Assembly (NCBI RefSeq): GCF_030272615.1
Contig: NC_081411.1
Location: 187,837,949 to 187,901,948 of the forward strand
Direction: 5' to 3'
Origin: Cryptomeria japonica
Taxonomy: Eukaryota > Streptophyta > Pinopsida > Cupressales > Cupressaceae
Length of the DNA stretch: 64,000 nt
Shown here: piece by piece, positions 1-11,000 of the stretch
How the letters are laid out: every line of letters begins with the position of its first letter
Numbering within the stretch: position 1 is the stretch's first letter
Made by a program: the position numbers and the translations under genes
Notes under the pieces: model-generated
Told to the model about the DNA's origin: nothing
Databases searched by the model: none
What the model saw: the letters and a program-made list of their open reading frames with translations, nothing else

Positions 1-575
1 TCTCATCATACACTACCTGATGAAGATCATGATATAAGTGTGATAGCATGCAAACACCCCATGCATATTGAGTACGATGTTGAATCATACTAGAGAGAAT
101 CTCACCCCATCCAATGGAAAAAACTCATGATCTCCTATCAGGACATATAAATCCTCCAATCAAACCAGCAAGAATAACAGGAAGAGCCTCGTAATACATC
201 ACCATATCAACCCATCGGATCTCTCCTCTACCAATGCTCTCATCAACAAAAACAACTCTACAAGCCTCTATACCAACCCGATCCTAATAATCATATTGCA
301 CTAGCTTGCCAGTCACTGGGATATGCAAAATCCTTTAGACATCCTCCAGAGTCACCCTAATCTCACCCATCGGTAGGTGGAAAGTGTTATGCTCGCTATG
401 CCATCTCTCGGTCAATGTTGTCAACAAACCTCTATTATGCATAATTTCAGGCATATATAACAAATGGCATAAACCACATGCATCTATGTGTCTAATCTCA
501 GCTTGGTTAAGCTCTGGAAGTAAATGACACACTGCTAGTAATTTCTCCTGATACTGGAGAACATCAAGTTTCTCC
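1..575 (-). pseudogene. plant mobile domain (PMD) protein fragment
   Basis: Read on the minus strand from about 575 down to the window edge, one frame gives a PMD-type protein (MAIN/MAIL1-like, also called aminotransferase-like plant mobile domain). Visible family hallmarks are ERWHSEHNTFHLPMGEIR followed by VTLEDV, the classic PMD signature, then GKLVQYDY, IRWVDMVMYYEAL and YAWGVCMLSHLYHDLHQ. In-frame stops fall straight after VTLEDV, after QYDY and after DRRS, so it is not a working gene. The C-terminal part lies outside the window. PMD proteins act in the nucleus in silencing and gene expression, and PMD copies are also carried by plant transposons. Which type this was cannot be told from the fragment. 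Confidence 0.8.
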
Positions 576-984
576 TATTTTGTCAAGAGAAATCAAATTA
601 AATCATCAAATCTATCTATCAAATCAAATCAAATCATCAAATCTATCTATCAAATCAAATTGAAGCAACTTACTCTATCAAAACATTTTAAAACCTATCC
701 ATTATGGTTTTTTATCAAACACTGAGTTTACTCAAAAACTCTACTAAGCTCTTACATCAGAAACTAAATCGGTTTCTTAGAGCTACTTAATCCATCCGAT
801 CTATCAATCAAATCTATCAATCAAAGAAATCAAATCAACTTATCTATTCATCTATCAGGCATGCTATTACTCAATCAAGTCTCAATTTTCATCATCACTA
901 TGTATTACACATGTTAAATCTACTTATCAAAGTGATTTTAGCTTTTGCACTTATCACAAATATCAATTTAAGAAAAAGTGTTAT
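576..984. other. AT-rich spacer with short CAAAT/CTAT repeats
   Basis: No coding signal. Around 590-662 a roughly 30 bp unit built of caaat and ctat words is repeated twice (caaatcaaatcaaatcat, then ctatctat). A weaker echo lies near 800-850. The rest is plain AT-rich sequence upstream of the PMD fragment. Confidence 0.6.
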
Positions 985-1292
985 CCTATTGAGCATTTGC
1001 ACTAAACTACAACAAATGCGCTAAAACTAAATGCAAATGCACTAACTTAGTGCATATGTGCTATCCTTTTTAACAAAGGCGCTAAAACTATAGGTATAAA
1101 TGCTAATCCATGCAAAAGCGCTACCTTTCTAGGCATATGTGCTAACAAACAATGCATTTGCGCTACCCTATGCATATGACCTAACATCTTGAACATACAC
1201 ACTAACTAACAAAGCATATGTGCTAATCTAGGCATTTGTGCTAAACCTAGTTGCATAAGCGCTAAAACAAACTGCAAAAGCGCTAAAATAAT
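985..1292. repeat. degenerate minisatellite, unit about 14-22 bp
   Basis: About 15 imperfect copies of a unit with a variable head (gcatatg, gcaaaag or gcatttg) and a constant tail (cgcta, tgcta or cacta followed by a or cc). Typical copies are tgcaaaagcgctacc, ggcatatgtgctaac and tgcatttgcgctacc. Minus-strand translation gives a recurring F-S-A-Y-A-like peptide broken by stops. It lies on the upstream side of the PMD fragment. Confidence 0.75.
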
Positions 1293-1762
1293 GCCAAAAA
1301 AATTTAAAAAGTTCAAAAAAGTGCCTAAAAACATGAAACTTTAAAACTTGAAAACAATGCTCAAGATAAGATACATACCAGATACCCATACTCGACAGGT
1401 CGCTGCTAATGCCGAACTCACTCAAATCGATGAGACTCCACCGGAATCACCTTTTTGCTACCTCAGCAAGAATATTTTCAAAACAAGCTGACAAGGATAA
1501 CAATGAAGTTAAAATTAACCTTGGTTAATTTTATATTTACTATTTTGGAGAGTAATTAATTTCAATGGGGCAATTTAATTTGTTTTTTTCCAAATGAATT
1601 TAATTGACTAAATTTTTATCAATTATCATGAGATCAATCGTTCAAACCAGAATTTTTGACAATTTCATGATCAATCTCCTGAGGGGGCACACAATCAGGA
1701 TTTTCAATCTCCAATAGGCACATTATCGAGACTTGATTTAATCTTTCAAAAAAGGTTGTTTT
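1293..1762. other. older repeat flank, left side of copia array
   Basis: AT-rich, non-coding. It contains a G-run (gagggggcacacaatcagg, 1680-1698) and stretches that look like gypsy LTR sequence. It ends at gtttt (1758-1762), the left target site of the copia array. The sequence beyond 15106 probably continues it. Confidence 0.5.
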
Positions 1763-2698
1763 TGATAACTCAATGATGAAGCGATTAGTACCAAACTGGT
1801 ACTGAGAGAGGGGGTGAATCAGTACAGGCAAAAATACAGTCCAAAATCGGTTTGATAGCAAACACTTCAAAGGACTGGTAGATAGTGATACCGGTTTGAA
1901 ACACAGTGCAACTGATAAAGCTAAGAATGTCTGAGTCAAGCATTAACCGGTTACTCACTTAGTTTTTCACTTAACTCGAGACTACACTACCATTTCACAC
2001 TTATGCATAAACGATTAATCTATCATCAAACCACAATAACAGCTAGTTCAACATGTTTTATTGACAGGCATAAAACACAAAACCATCATATGCTTGACAG
2101 AAAATAGCAAAGCATCACAAGATAAAAGCATCAAACATGACACACATATTTTTCATGTGGAAACCCAACTAGGAAAAACCATGGTGGGGATGAATACCCA
2201 CAAGCTATTTTTGACCTCTTTAGAATTCTTCTCTATTAGAAGCCTTTTCAGGTTAGAGACATTACAATAGGTTCTGCTAGGAACTGATCCTGTTAGGGAT
2301 CACTTGGTTAAGGGTTAAACCCTATTAAAGGTTACCTTGTTAGAGGATTTCAAGAACTCAATCACTAAAGGATTCCGAACTCAGTGGCTTTGAATTATCC
2401 CATTAAAGGATTTTCAGCAAGCCGATTAAGGCTACCCTGTTAAGGGATTTTCCAGCTATTGAGGTGGTTAGAGATCAACAGGTATTACAATGATCTGGTA
2501 ACAACACTCAATGCCAATGCAGATCCGCTTAAGCTCCTCTTCACCTTCTGCACTTACACTCTGCAAGTATCACTTCTCTCCTTTTTGGTCTAACAAGAAT
2601 CACGTATCCCTTCTCTTAGATACACACACAACTTTTTCCAACAACCTCAGAAAGGGACACAACATTGACCTTATAGGAAAATAGATAGATTGGTAGCA

Positions 2699-2717
2699 TA
2701 AACCCTAAACCCTAAAC
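2699..2717. promoter_or_regulatory. telobox-like (AAACCCT) run in LTR
   Basis: Two and a half copies of the plant telomere word aaaccct, just downstream of the TATA box in transcription order. Also present in LTR 2 (8611-8628) and LTR 3 (14537-14555). AAACCCTAA is a known plant promoter element that binds telobox factors. A role here is inference. Confidence 0.55.
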
Positions 2718-2866
2718 TTGTTAGGTTAAGGAATTCAAACGGTTCAATCCTGACCATTGAGCACACTGCATTAAATGTAGCAGATCTTGATCCAAACTCA
2801 AGACATTCTCCATCATCCATTTCCATCAATTTTATGGCAGCTGATAACCCATCACATGTTATCACC

Positions 2867-2875
2867 ATTTTATAG
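2867..2875 (-). promoter_or_regulatory. TATA box of copia LTR 1
   Basis: Minus-strand ctataaaat, preceded by caaagt. The same box is kept in the same place in LTR 2 (8778-8786) and LTR 3 (14704-14712), which supports a U3/R promoter on the minus strand. Confidence 0.6.
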
Positions 2876-3269
2876 ACTTTGCACATTCCTGAGGTAGATA
2901 GGAACAATCTCCCTCATGCAAGATCCTTGACGCACATAGGCTTACGTGGCAACACAATTTGTTCTTCTTTACAATTGTAACTCATCACACAATATCATCG
3001 ATTGAGCCACACAAGCTTGAAACACATCAATCGGAAACCCTAAAGTTGAGACTACCAACTGGTAGTCATACAATACTTTCATATGTCGGTTCCCATAAAT
3101 ATATGCTGGTTCATCATGAACAAGCACACTGCTTCACTTTGGCACACATGCCAGTTCATAGTGTTATACTAGTTCTCACATATGCCAGTTGACACCTCTT
3201 CAACATATTGACATCAATGACAACATACAATGTCATTATGTCCTCATACCGGTTCACATAATGCCAACA

Positions 3270-3281
3270 ATCTCCCCCTTT
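3270..3281 (-). other. polypurine tract of body A, with two extra tracts
   Basis: On the minus strand aaagggggagat sits directly before the 3' LTR start TGTTGG. This is the plus-strand primer for reverse transcription. Two similar purine blocks lie upstream in element order at 3325-3333 and 3366-3380, inside a duplicated stretch of about 40 bp. Confidence 0.85.
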
Positions 3282-3524
3282 GGCATTGATGGCAATATAC
3301 AAAAATATCTCTCCGCTTCACATCTTCTCCCCCAATTTTTGCAGATATCTTCTCCGCTTCACATCTTCTCCCCCTTTGACAACAATGCCAAAGTGGAGGC
3401 ACAAGCTTCACTATTCCATTATGTTGCTCCCCTTGAGGAGTAGCATCCTTCAACACATCAATCCAAAATAAATTTGACTATGCAATACCTCACTGATGTG
3501 GAGCATATGCTTTTAGTTCACCTC

Positions 3525-4200
3525 CTAAAGGGGCATTACCCCTAATTCACCTCTTAAGTATGTAAATGTAGTCTTTGGGAGAGGCTTGGTGAATATGTCT
3601 GCTAACTGCTCCTTACTGGAAACATGCTCCAGTGCAATCTCTTTGTTCTGAACCTTTTCCCTCAAGAAATGATACTTAAGCTCAAAGTGCTTGGTTCTAG
3701 AATGTAAAACTAGATTCTTGGAGATATTAATTGCAGTACTATTGTCACAAAATATACTTACCAGTTCAGATACAAGAAATTTGAAGTCATTCAATACATG
3801 CTTCATCCAAATTGTCTGAGTGCAGTTCATGAGAGCTGCAACATACTTCACTTCCACTGTAGACTAAGAGATATAGCTATACTTTTTACTCATCCATGAG
3901 ACCAGTCTACCACCAAGGAAGAATGCACCACTGGTTGTGCTCTTCCGGTCATCTACATTACCAGCCCAATCAGCATCTGTGAACACTTTCAGGTTAAAAT
4001 CATTATATTATGGATACCATAACCCATAGTCAATAGTTCCTTTCAGATACCTAAGAATCTGCTTGACTGCAACTAGGTAAGATTCTCTTGGACTTTTCTA
4101 GAATCTTGCAATAATGCCAACTGCATGTGCAATATCTAGTTTGCTATGCAGTACATAATGCAACTTACCAATCATTGATTGGTATTCCTTCTTATCAACC
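3525..4200 (-). pseudogene. copia A: RNase H domain
   Basis: C-terminal part of copia pol. The minus strand reads RNase H blocks: EVKYVAALMNC (catalytic Glu region), IFCDNSTAINISKN (catalytic Asp), LRSRTKHFELKYHFLRE-like text, and the family end KEQLADIFTKPLPK. The first-Asp block (DADWAG) lies near 3960-3980. A TAG precedes the STVE block and is shared with body B. The domain is offset by one base from the RT frame, also as in B. RNase H would degrade the RNA of the RNA-DNA hybrid. Confidence 0.85.
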
Positions 4201-5142
4201 AATGTAGTCATCCTCTTTGGATAATTTACAACTAGTCACCATCGGTGTACCAACTGGTTTGCTATCTTCCATGCCAAAGGTCTTCAACACCTCTTTGACA
4301 TACTTGGACTGAGTGATAAAGATTCCATTATTCATCTGTTGGATCTGCATTCCAATGAAGAACTTTATCTCCCCTATGAGTGACATCTCAAACTCTTTCT
4401 TTATCTCATCTACAAATTCATGACTCATCTTGTCATCTCCACCAAAGATAATGTCATCAAAAAATACCTCACAGATCAGGATTTGATCTCCTTTAGACTT
4501 CAAGTAGATATTGCTATCTTCACTTGTTCTCTCAAATCCAATCTTCACAAGATGGGAATGCAGGTGTTCATACCATGCTCTAGGTGCGTGCTTTAGCCCA
4601 TATAAGGCTTTATGTAGCCTACATACCATGTCACTATCTTCAGATAGGGAAAACCCATCTCGTTTCTCTATATACACCTCCTCTTCAAGTACACCATTTA
4701 GGAATGTAGATTTTACATCCATTTGATATACTTTGAAGCCTTTAAAAGCTGCATATGCAAGAAGCATATGAACTCCTTCCAATCTGGCTATAGGAGCAAA
4801 GTTTTCTCCATAGTCTTCTCCTTCTTCTTGGGCATATCCTTTGCATAGTAGTCTGGCTTTGTTCCTAATCACTGTGCCATCCTCATTCAGCTAATTTCTG
4901 AAGACCCATTTGGTACCAATGAAATTTTTGTGCTTCGGTCTGGGTACTAAGGACCATGTACCATTTTTCTTTATCTGGTCAAGTTCCTCTTCCATTGCCT
5001 TGATCAAGTCTTCATCCTTATGTGCCTCTTTGAATGTTTTAGGCTCGAATTTAGAGATCATACATGAGTTTTGTCTAACTTTTCTTCTTGTAAGGATTCC
5101 TGCATCCTTATCTCCTATGATTTGCTTAGGATCATGATCCAT
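4195..5142 (-). pseudogene. copia A: reverse transcriptase
   Basis: Minus-strand RT of Ty1/copia type. It begins LVPRPKHKNFIGTKWVFRN and continues with YQMDVKSTFLNGVLEEEVYI, YGLKHAPRAWYEHL and the active-site block EVFFDDIIFGG. The two Asp are kept, while the usual Y-V before them reads F-F. It ends with IGMQIQQMNNGIFITQSKY. A TAG after WVFRN (about 4893) splits the frame, and after SKEDDYIG a one-base shift, shared with B, cuts it from RNase H. The product would copy element RNA in cytoplasmic particles. Confidence 0.9.
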
Positions 5143-5172
5143 CTTGACATACTGAGGAATGGTCTGGATAGA

Positions 5173-5460
5173 TTACTCTTGCTTTTTTTCTTTATCCTCA
5201 TCTCCATCAGTATCAGCATCTACATCTGCCGGTATAATAATACTGTTACTGGTACTCGGTTGACTAACAATCGGTTCCCAGAAGGTTACAATCGGTTCAT
5301 TTACCGCTTGCTTACTATCGGTTTCCTCCATTTTCTCAGAGGTTTCATCAAATCTTATATTGATGCTTTCCATTATTCTCTAAGTACTGTTGTTAATGCA
5401 CTTGAGAGCTTTTCTCTTGGTGGAATATCCTAGGAATATTCCCTCATCACATTTCGCGTC
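5173..5460 (-). pseudogene. copia A: integrase C-terminal/linker region
   Basis: Variable acidic region between integrase and RT, equivalent to 10982-11368 in body B, which keeps the family start KCNEGIFLGYSTKSKALKFF. In A, stops interrupt it: CAG in B reads TAG at about 5382, and GAA in B reads TAA at about 5175. Low-complexity D/E/K residues precede RT. No catalytic role is expected for this stretch. Confidence 0.7.
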
Positions 5461-5599
5461 AAATTTTCTCTGGTGTTCACTCCTCTTGATGTAACATTTG
5501 CTACCAAAGACTCTAAAGTAGCTAACCATAGGTATCTTACTAGTAATACTCATAAGGAGTTTTATCCTTACCTTTGTTGATGAGTACCCGGTTCATTGT

Positions 5600-6250
5600 G
5601 TAGACTGCAGTGCTCACCGCTTCTCTCCAAAAGGTGTGAGCTACCTTTCCATGTATCAACATGGTTCTAGCTGCTTCAACCATAGTCCAGTTATTCCTCT
5701 CTACTAGGCCATTCTACTATGGAGTCCGGGGGGCAGACAATTGCCTCTTGATGCCATGTTCTTCATAGTACTTGTTGAATTCAGCGGAAGTGAATTCCCC
5801 TCCTTGATCAGTTCTCAGGCACTTGATCCTTTTACTGCTTTCCTTCTCCACTAATGCTCTGAAAGATTGAAACTTTACAAAGGCTTCAATCTTGTCTTTA
5901 AATAATGTGACCCACATCATTCTTGAGTAGTCATCAGTTAGAATCATGAAGTACCTACACCCTGCACACTCCTAGTTTTCATAGGACCACACAAATCAGT
6001 ATGCACAAGATGAAGCAAGTTGTCAGCAGTGAAAGATTTACCTTTAAAGGTTGAGGAAGACATTTTCCCCAATTGACATTCTCTGCACAAGGTATTATCT
6101 AGTTTTCTTAGCACCGACAACCCTCTAACTACCTTTATCTTACTGGCCTTGACAATGTTATCAAACTTTACATGGTAGAGTCTCCTATGCCATATCCAAC
6201 TATCATCAAATTTAGCCATAAGACATGTACTTATATTTGCATTCAGATGA
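5600..6250 (-). pseudogene. copia A: integrase
   Basis: Order on the minus strand: zinc-binding HHCC block (WHRRLYHVKFDNIV ... LCRECQLGK, about 6190-6075), first catalytic Asp in VHTDLCGPMK (about 6000), second Asp in LRTDQGGEF (about 5810, intact here), then NGLVERNN with the third residue Glu (about 5695). A frame change separates the HHCC block from the DDE core near 5945. Two adjacent TAG codons lie just before NGLVERN, where B reads CAA CAG. The family function is insertion of cDNA into the host genome. Confidence 0.88.
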
Positions 6251-6675
6251 AATAGGTTACCGTTGGTCTGCATGCCAGTGGCCACCAATTCACCATTCTT
6301 GAATTCTCTAGTGAGGCCATTGTCATTGAGTTGGGCAGCACTCAGAAGGTTTTGTCTAAGACCATCAACCCAATACACATTGTCTGCACTACTCTTTCCA
6401 TTCAGAGAGATGGACCCTCTTCCTTTGATAGTGCATGGTCCATCATTGCCAAAGTGAACCACACCACCATCATACTCCTCCAAGGATAGAAACTTGCTCT
6501 GGTCACCAGTCATATGGTGAGAACAACCACTGTGAATGATCCACTCATTGAAATTATCAAACTGGTAAACAAGAGCCTTCTTGTTTGACACATCTTCCTT
6601 GACAGCAACAAACACAATATCTTTATTTTCTTCATCCTTTGATTCTTCATCTGTGACACCTTCATCAACTACCAC
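6250..6675 (-). pseudogene. copia A: protease and PR-INT linker
   Basis: Aspartic protease of copia type, recognised from IIHSGCSHHMTGDQSKFLS followed by GRGSISLNGKSSADNVYWV and GLRQNLLSAAQLND. The catalytic Asp of the D-S-G motif is His here (HSG), whereas body B keeps DSG. So A could not have processed its own polyprotein after this change. It continues in frame into the integrase zinc domain. Confidence 0.85.
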
Positions 6676-6687
6676 AAAATAGTTTCT

Positions 6688-7578
6688 CTAGTTTCCTCCT
6701 TTGAATTTATTGAACCTTTCTAGTTTGTCCTTGTTGTTGCCATTAGGATAGTTTACAGCAATATGTCCTATTCGGTTGCAAGAAAAGAATTTCAAAGGTA
6801 GCTTACCTTTGTATTTGCCAGTTCCTTTAGGAAGTTTCCTAGCAAGGAGAGCTTCAAATGCCATCAAAATCTCCTCATCATCCATTTCTCTGCTCTATCT
6901 TAGTTCACCACTAGTGCTAGCTTCTTTTCCTTTTCTGCATGTTATAGCAGAAGCTTTAAAAGCTGATTCAGACTTTTGAACATTGCCATCAAAACTATTT
7001 AGCTCATAGGCTGTCAACTTTTCTATGATGGAGTCCAAGGATACCTTTGTCTTGTCTATTGATCTCAGCTCCTAAATAGTAGCAACCCTTATTGCATAGA
7101 CCGACAATAGGGATATCAGGACTTTGCTTACCATAGTGGAGTCTTCTATTTTACCACCTAAACTTTTGATATCTCCAACAACGGTTTTGATTCTTATTCC
7201 ATACTATTGAATGGTCTCACCTTCAACCATCCACATATCTTCAAGCTTCCCTCTCAGGCTTTATTCCTTAGCCTATTTTACATGCTCATCACCGCCATAG
7301 ATATTTTCAAGAGTATCCCATACCTCTTTGGGATTTACGTTGTCCTGAACATAAATAAATTCAATGTCAGATAAAATACTAATTAGGGCTTCCATGACTT
7401 GCCCATTTTCCTGTATCTCTCTCTTTTGGTCATCAGTGAGAGTACCAGTAGGGGCAACATAGACATTCTCAACATAGCTCCAGTGTTGAGCACCCATGCT
7501 TCTTATGTATATGTTCATCCTATCTTTCCATATACTAAAATTTTCCCTGTTAAACTTTGGACCTTCCCTCTTCATCAT
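6688..7578 (-). pseudogene. copia A: gag
   Basis: Structural protein of the virus-like particle. It starts MMKREGPKFNRENFSIWK at 7578, with the copia gag blocks ENFSIWKDRMNIYIRSMG and LENIYGGDEHVK. The C-terminal zinc knuckle has degenerated: FFSCNRIGHIAVNYP has lost the first and last Cys, which B keeps as CFSCNWIGHIAVDCP. TAG codons replace CAG of body B at about 6689, 6898 and 7075, and a shared TAG follows VK near 7276. Confidence 0.88.
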
Positions 7579-7635
7579 TTGACTAGGAGCTTTACCTCAA
7601 GTGGTTAAGTTTATAACATAGAGGACCTAGAGGAT

Positions 7636-7647
7636 GGTCTGATACCA
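7636..7647 (-). other. primer binding site of body A (Met-tRNA)
   Basis: Minus-strand tggtatcagacc lies two bases inside the LTR end. The initiator Met-tRNA site is tggtatcagagc, so there is one mismatch at the second-last base. Body B keeps the exact sequence. Confidence 0.85.
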
Positions 7648-7649
7648 AT

Positions 7650-9180
7650 TGATAAGTCAACGATGAGCAAATAGTACCAAATCGGTACTAAGAGGGGGGG
7701 TGAATTAGTACAGGCAAAAATACAGTCCAAAACTAGTTTTACAACAAACACTTTAAATGACTGACAGGCAGTGATACCGGTTTGAAACAAAGTGCAACCG
7801 GTAAAGATAAGAATGTCTGAGTCAAACGTTAACCGGTTACTCACTTAGCTTTTCACTCAGCTTGAGACTACACTACCATTTCACCCTTATGCATAAATAG
7901 GTAATCTATCATCAGACCACAATAACAACTAGGTCAACATGTTTTATTGACAGGCATAAAACAGAGAACCATCATATGCTTGACAGACAATAGCAAAGCA
8001 TCACAAGATAAAAGCATCACACATGACAAACATATTTTTCAAGCGGAAATCCAACTAGGAAAAACCACGGTGGGAATGAATACCCACAAGCTATTTTTGA
8101 ACTCTTTAGAAGTCTGCTCTATTAGAAGTCTTGTCCAGTTAGAGACATTACAATAGCTTTTCCTAGGAACCGATCCTGTTAGGGATCACCCAGTTAAGGG
8201 ATGGCTACAATACCCGATTAAGGGTTAAACCATGTTAAAGGTTACCTTGTTAGAGGATTTCAAGAACTCAATAGCTAAAGGATTCTGAACTCAGTAGCTT
8301 TGAATTACCATGTTAAAGGATTTTCAACAAGCTGGTTAAGGCTACCATGTTAAGGGATTTTCTAGCTGATGAGGTGGTTAAAGATCAACAGGTATTACAA
8401 TGATCTGGTATCAACACTCAATGCCAATGCAAATCTGCTTAAGCTCCTCTTCACCTCCTACACTTACACTCTGCAGGTATCACTTCTCTCCTTTTTGGTC
8501 TGACAAGAATCATGTATCCCTTCTCTTGGATACACACACAACTTTTGCCAACAACCTTTAGAAAGCGACACAACATTGACCTTATAAGAAAATAGATAGG
8601 TTGGTAGCATAAACCCTAAACCCTAAACCTATTAGGTTAAGGAATTCAAACAGTTCGATCCTGATCATTGAGCACACTACATTAAATGCAATAGATCTTG
8701 ATCCAAACTCAAGACATTCTCCATCGTCCATTTCCACCGATTTTATAGCAGCTGATAACCCATCACATGTTATCACCATTTTATAGACTTCGCACATTCT
8801 CGAGGTAGATAGGAACAATCTCCCTTATGCAAGATCCTTCGCGCACCTAGGCTTATGTGGCAACATGATCTATTCTTCTTTACAATGCTAACTCATCACA
8901 CAATATTATCAGTTGAGCCACACATGCTTGAAGCACATCAACCGAAAAACCTAAAGTTGAGACTACCAACCGGTAGTCATACAATACTTCGATATGCCAG
9001 TTCCCATAATTATATGTTGGTTCATCATGAACAAGCACACCACTTCACTTTGGCACAAATATCGGTTCATAGTGTTATACCAGTTCTCACATATGTTGGT
9101 TCACACCTCTTCAACATATTTACATCAATGACAACATACAATGTCATTATGTCCTGATACCAGTTCACATAATGCCAACA
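7650..9180 (-). repeat. copia LTR 2, shared by bodies A and B
   Basis: About 1.53 kb, TG...CA, with the A primer site on its left and the B polypurine tract (9181) on its right. It therefore serves as 5' LTR of A and 3' LTR of B. TATA box at 8778-8786 and telobox run at 8611-8628. A sole LTR in this position marks LTR-LTR recombination. Confidence 0.9.
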
Positions 9181-9192
9181 ATCTCCCCCTTT
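9181..9192 (-). other. polypurine tract of body B
   Basis: Minus-strand aaagggggagat immediately before the LTR start TGTTGG. Further purine blocks upstream at about 9236-9243 and 9277-9291 repeat the triple arrangement of body A. Confidence 0.85.
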
Positions 9193-9435
9193 GGCATTGA
9201 TGCCAATATACAAAAATATCTCTCCACTTCACATCTTCTTCCCCAATTTCTACAGATATCTTCTCTGCTTCACATCTTCTCCCCCTTTGACAACAATGCC
9301 AAAGTGGAGGCACAAGCTTCACTATTCCATTATGTTGCTCCCCCTGAGGAGCAGCATCCTTCAACACATCAATCCAAAATAAATTTGACTATGCAATACC
9401 TCACTGATGTGGAGCATATGCTTTTAGTTCACCTC

Positions 9436-10122
9436 CTAAAGGGGCATTACCCCTAATTCACCTCTTAAGTATGTAAATGTAGTCTTTGGGAGAGGCTTGG
9501 TGAATATGTCTGCTAACTGCTCCTTACTGGAAACATGCTCCAGTGCAATCTCTTTGTTCTGAACCTTTTCCCTCAAGAAATGATACTTAAGCTCAAAGTG
9601 CTTGGTTTTAGAATGTAAAACTAGATTCTTGGAGATATTAATTACACTACTATTGTCACAAAATATACTTACCAGTTTAGATACAAGAAATTTGAAGCCA
9701 TTCAATACATGCTTCATCCAAATTGTCTGAGTGCAGTTCATGAGAGCTGCAACATACTTCGCTTCCACTGTAGACTAAGAGAAACAACTATACTTTTTAC
9801 TCATCCATGAGACCAGTCTACCACCAAGGAAGAATGCACCACCGGTTGTGCTCTTCTGATCATCTACATTACCAGCCCAATTAGCATCTATGAACACTTT
9901 CAGGTTAAAATCATTATTGTATGGATACCATAACCCATAGTCAATAGTTCCTTTCAGATACCTAAGAATCTGCTTGACTGCAACCAGGTAAGATTCTCTT
10001 GGACTTTTCTGGAATCTTGTAGTAATGCCAATTGCATGTGCAATATCTAGTCTGCTATGTAGTACATAATGCAACTTACCAATCATTGATCGGTATTCCT
10101 TCTCATCAACCAATGCAGTCAT
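9436..10122 (-). pseudogene. copia B: RNase H domain
   Basis: Minus strand, frame shifted by one from RT exactly as in A. It reads EYRSMIGKLHYVLHSRLDIA, RYLKGTIDYGLWY, DANWAGNVDDQKSTTGGA (first Asp), then a TAG shared with A, STVEAKYVAALMN (Glu), FCDNSSVINISKN (Asp) and KEQLADIFTKPLPK. Catalytic residues are largely preserved, so the shift and the TAG are what kill it. Confidence 0.88.
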
Positions 10123-10249
10123 CCCCTTTGGATAGTTTACAAATGGTCACCATCAGTGTACCAACAAGTTTGCTATCTTCCATGCCAAAGGTCTTCAACA
10201 CCTCTTTGATATACTTGGACTGAGTGATAAAGATTCCATCCTTAATCTA

Positions 10250-11000
10250 CTAGATCTGTAGTCCAATGAAGAAATTAATCTCCCCTGTGAGTGACATCTC
10301 AAACTCTTTCTTCATCTCATCTGCAAATTCATGACTCATCTTGTCATCTCTACCAAAGATAATGTCATCAACAAATACCTCACAGATCAGGTTTTGATCT
10401 CCTTCAGACTTCAAGTAGATATTACTATCTTCACTTGTTGTCTCAAATCCAATCTTCACAAGATGGGAATGCAGGCATTCATACCATGCTCTAGGTGCCT
10501 GCTTTAGCCCATATAAGGCTTTATGTAGCCTACATACCATGTCACTATCTTCAGATAGGGCAAACCCATCTCGTTGCTCTATACACACCTCCTCTTCAAG
10601 TACACCATTTAGGAATGTAGATTTTACATCCATTTGATATACTTTGAAGCCTTTAAAAGCTGCATATGCAAGAAGCATACAAACTTCTTCCAATCTGGCT
10701 ATAGGAGTAAAGGTTTCTCCATAGTCTTCTACTTCTTCTTGGGCATATCCTTTGCACAGCAGTCTGGCTTTGTTCCTAATCACTGTGCCATCCTCATTCA
10801 TCTTATTTCTGAAGACCCATTTGGTACCAATGACATTTTTGTGCTCCAGTCTGGGTACCAAGGACCATGTACCATTTTTCTCTATCTATTCAAGTTCCTC
10901 TTCCATTTCCTTGATCAAGTCTTCATCCTTATGTGCCTCTTTGAATGTTTTAGGCTCAAATTCAGAGATCATACATGAGTTTTATCTAACTTTTCTTCTT
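10250..11000 (-). pseudogene. copia B: reverse transcriptase
   Basis: Starts near LVPRLEHKNVIGTKWVFRN and runs unbroken for about 200 residues through YQMDVKSTFLNGVLEEEVCI, YGLKQAPRAWYECL and EVFVDDIIFGR (active-site Asp pair intact) to INFFIGLQI. Two adjacent TAG codons follow (about 10250), where body A reads CAA CAG. The remaining C-terminal RT segment ends at the one-base shift shared with A. Confidence 0.9.

Larger units (their letters stand above)
1763..3269 (-). repeat. copia LTR 1 (3' LTR of body A)
   Basis: About 1.5 kb, bounded by TG (1763) and CA (3269) and abutting the polypurine tract at 3270. On the minus strand it starts TGTTGGCATTATG. It has many ACCGGT-like words, a telobox-like run at 2699-2717 and a TATA box at 2867-2875. 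It differs from LTRs 2 and 3 every 10-15 bases by eye, so it is old. Confidence 0.9.

Noticed and set aside
2280-2460. Separate tandem repeat of gttaaagg/ggatttt words
   Set aside because: Diffuse short-word similarity inside the copia LTR, kept in all three LTRs; not a discrete repeat array.
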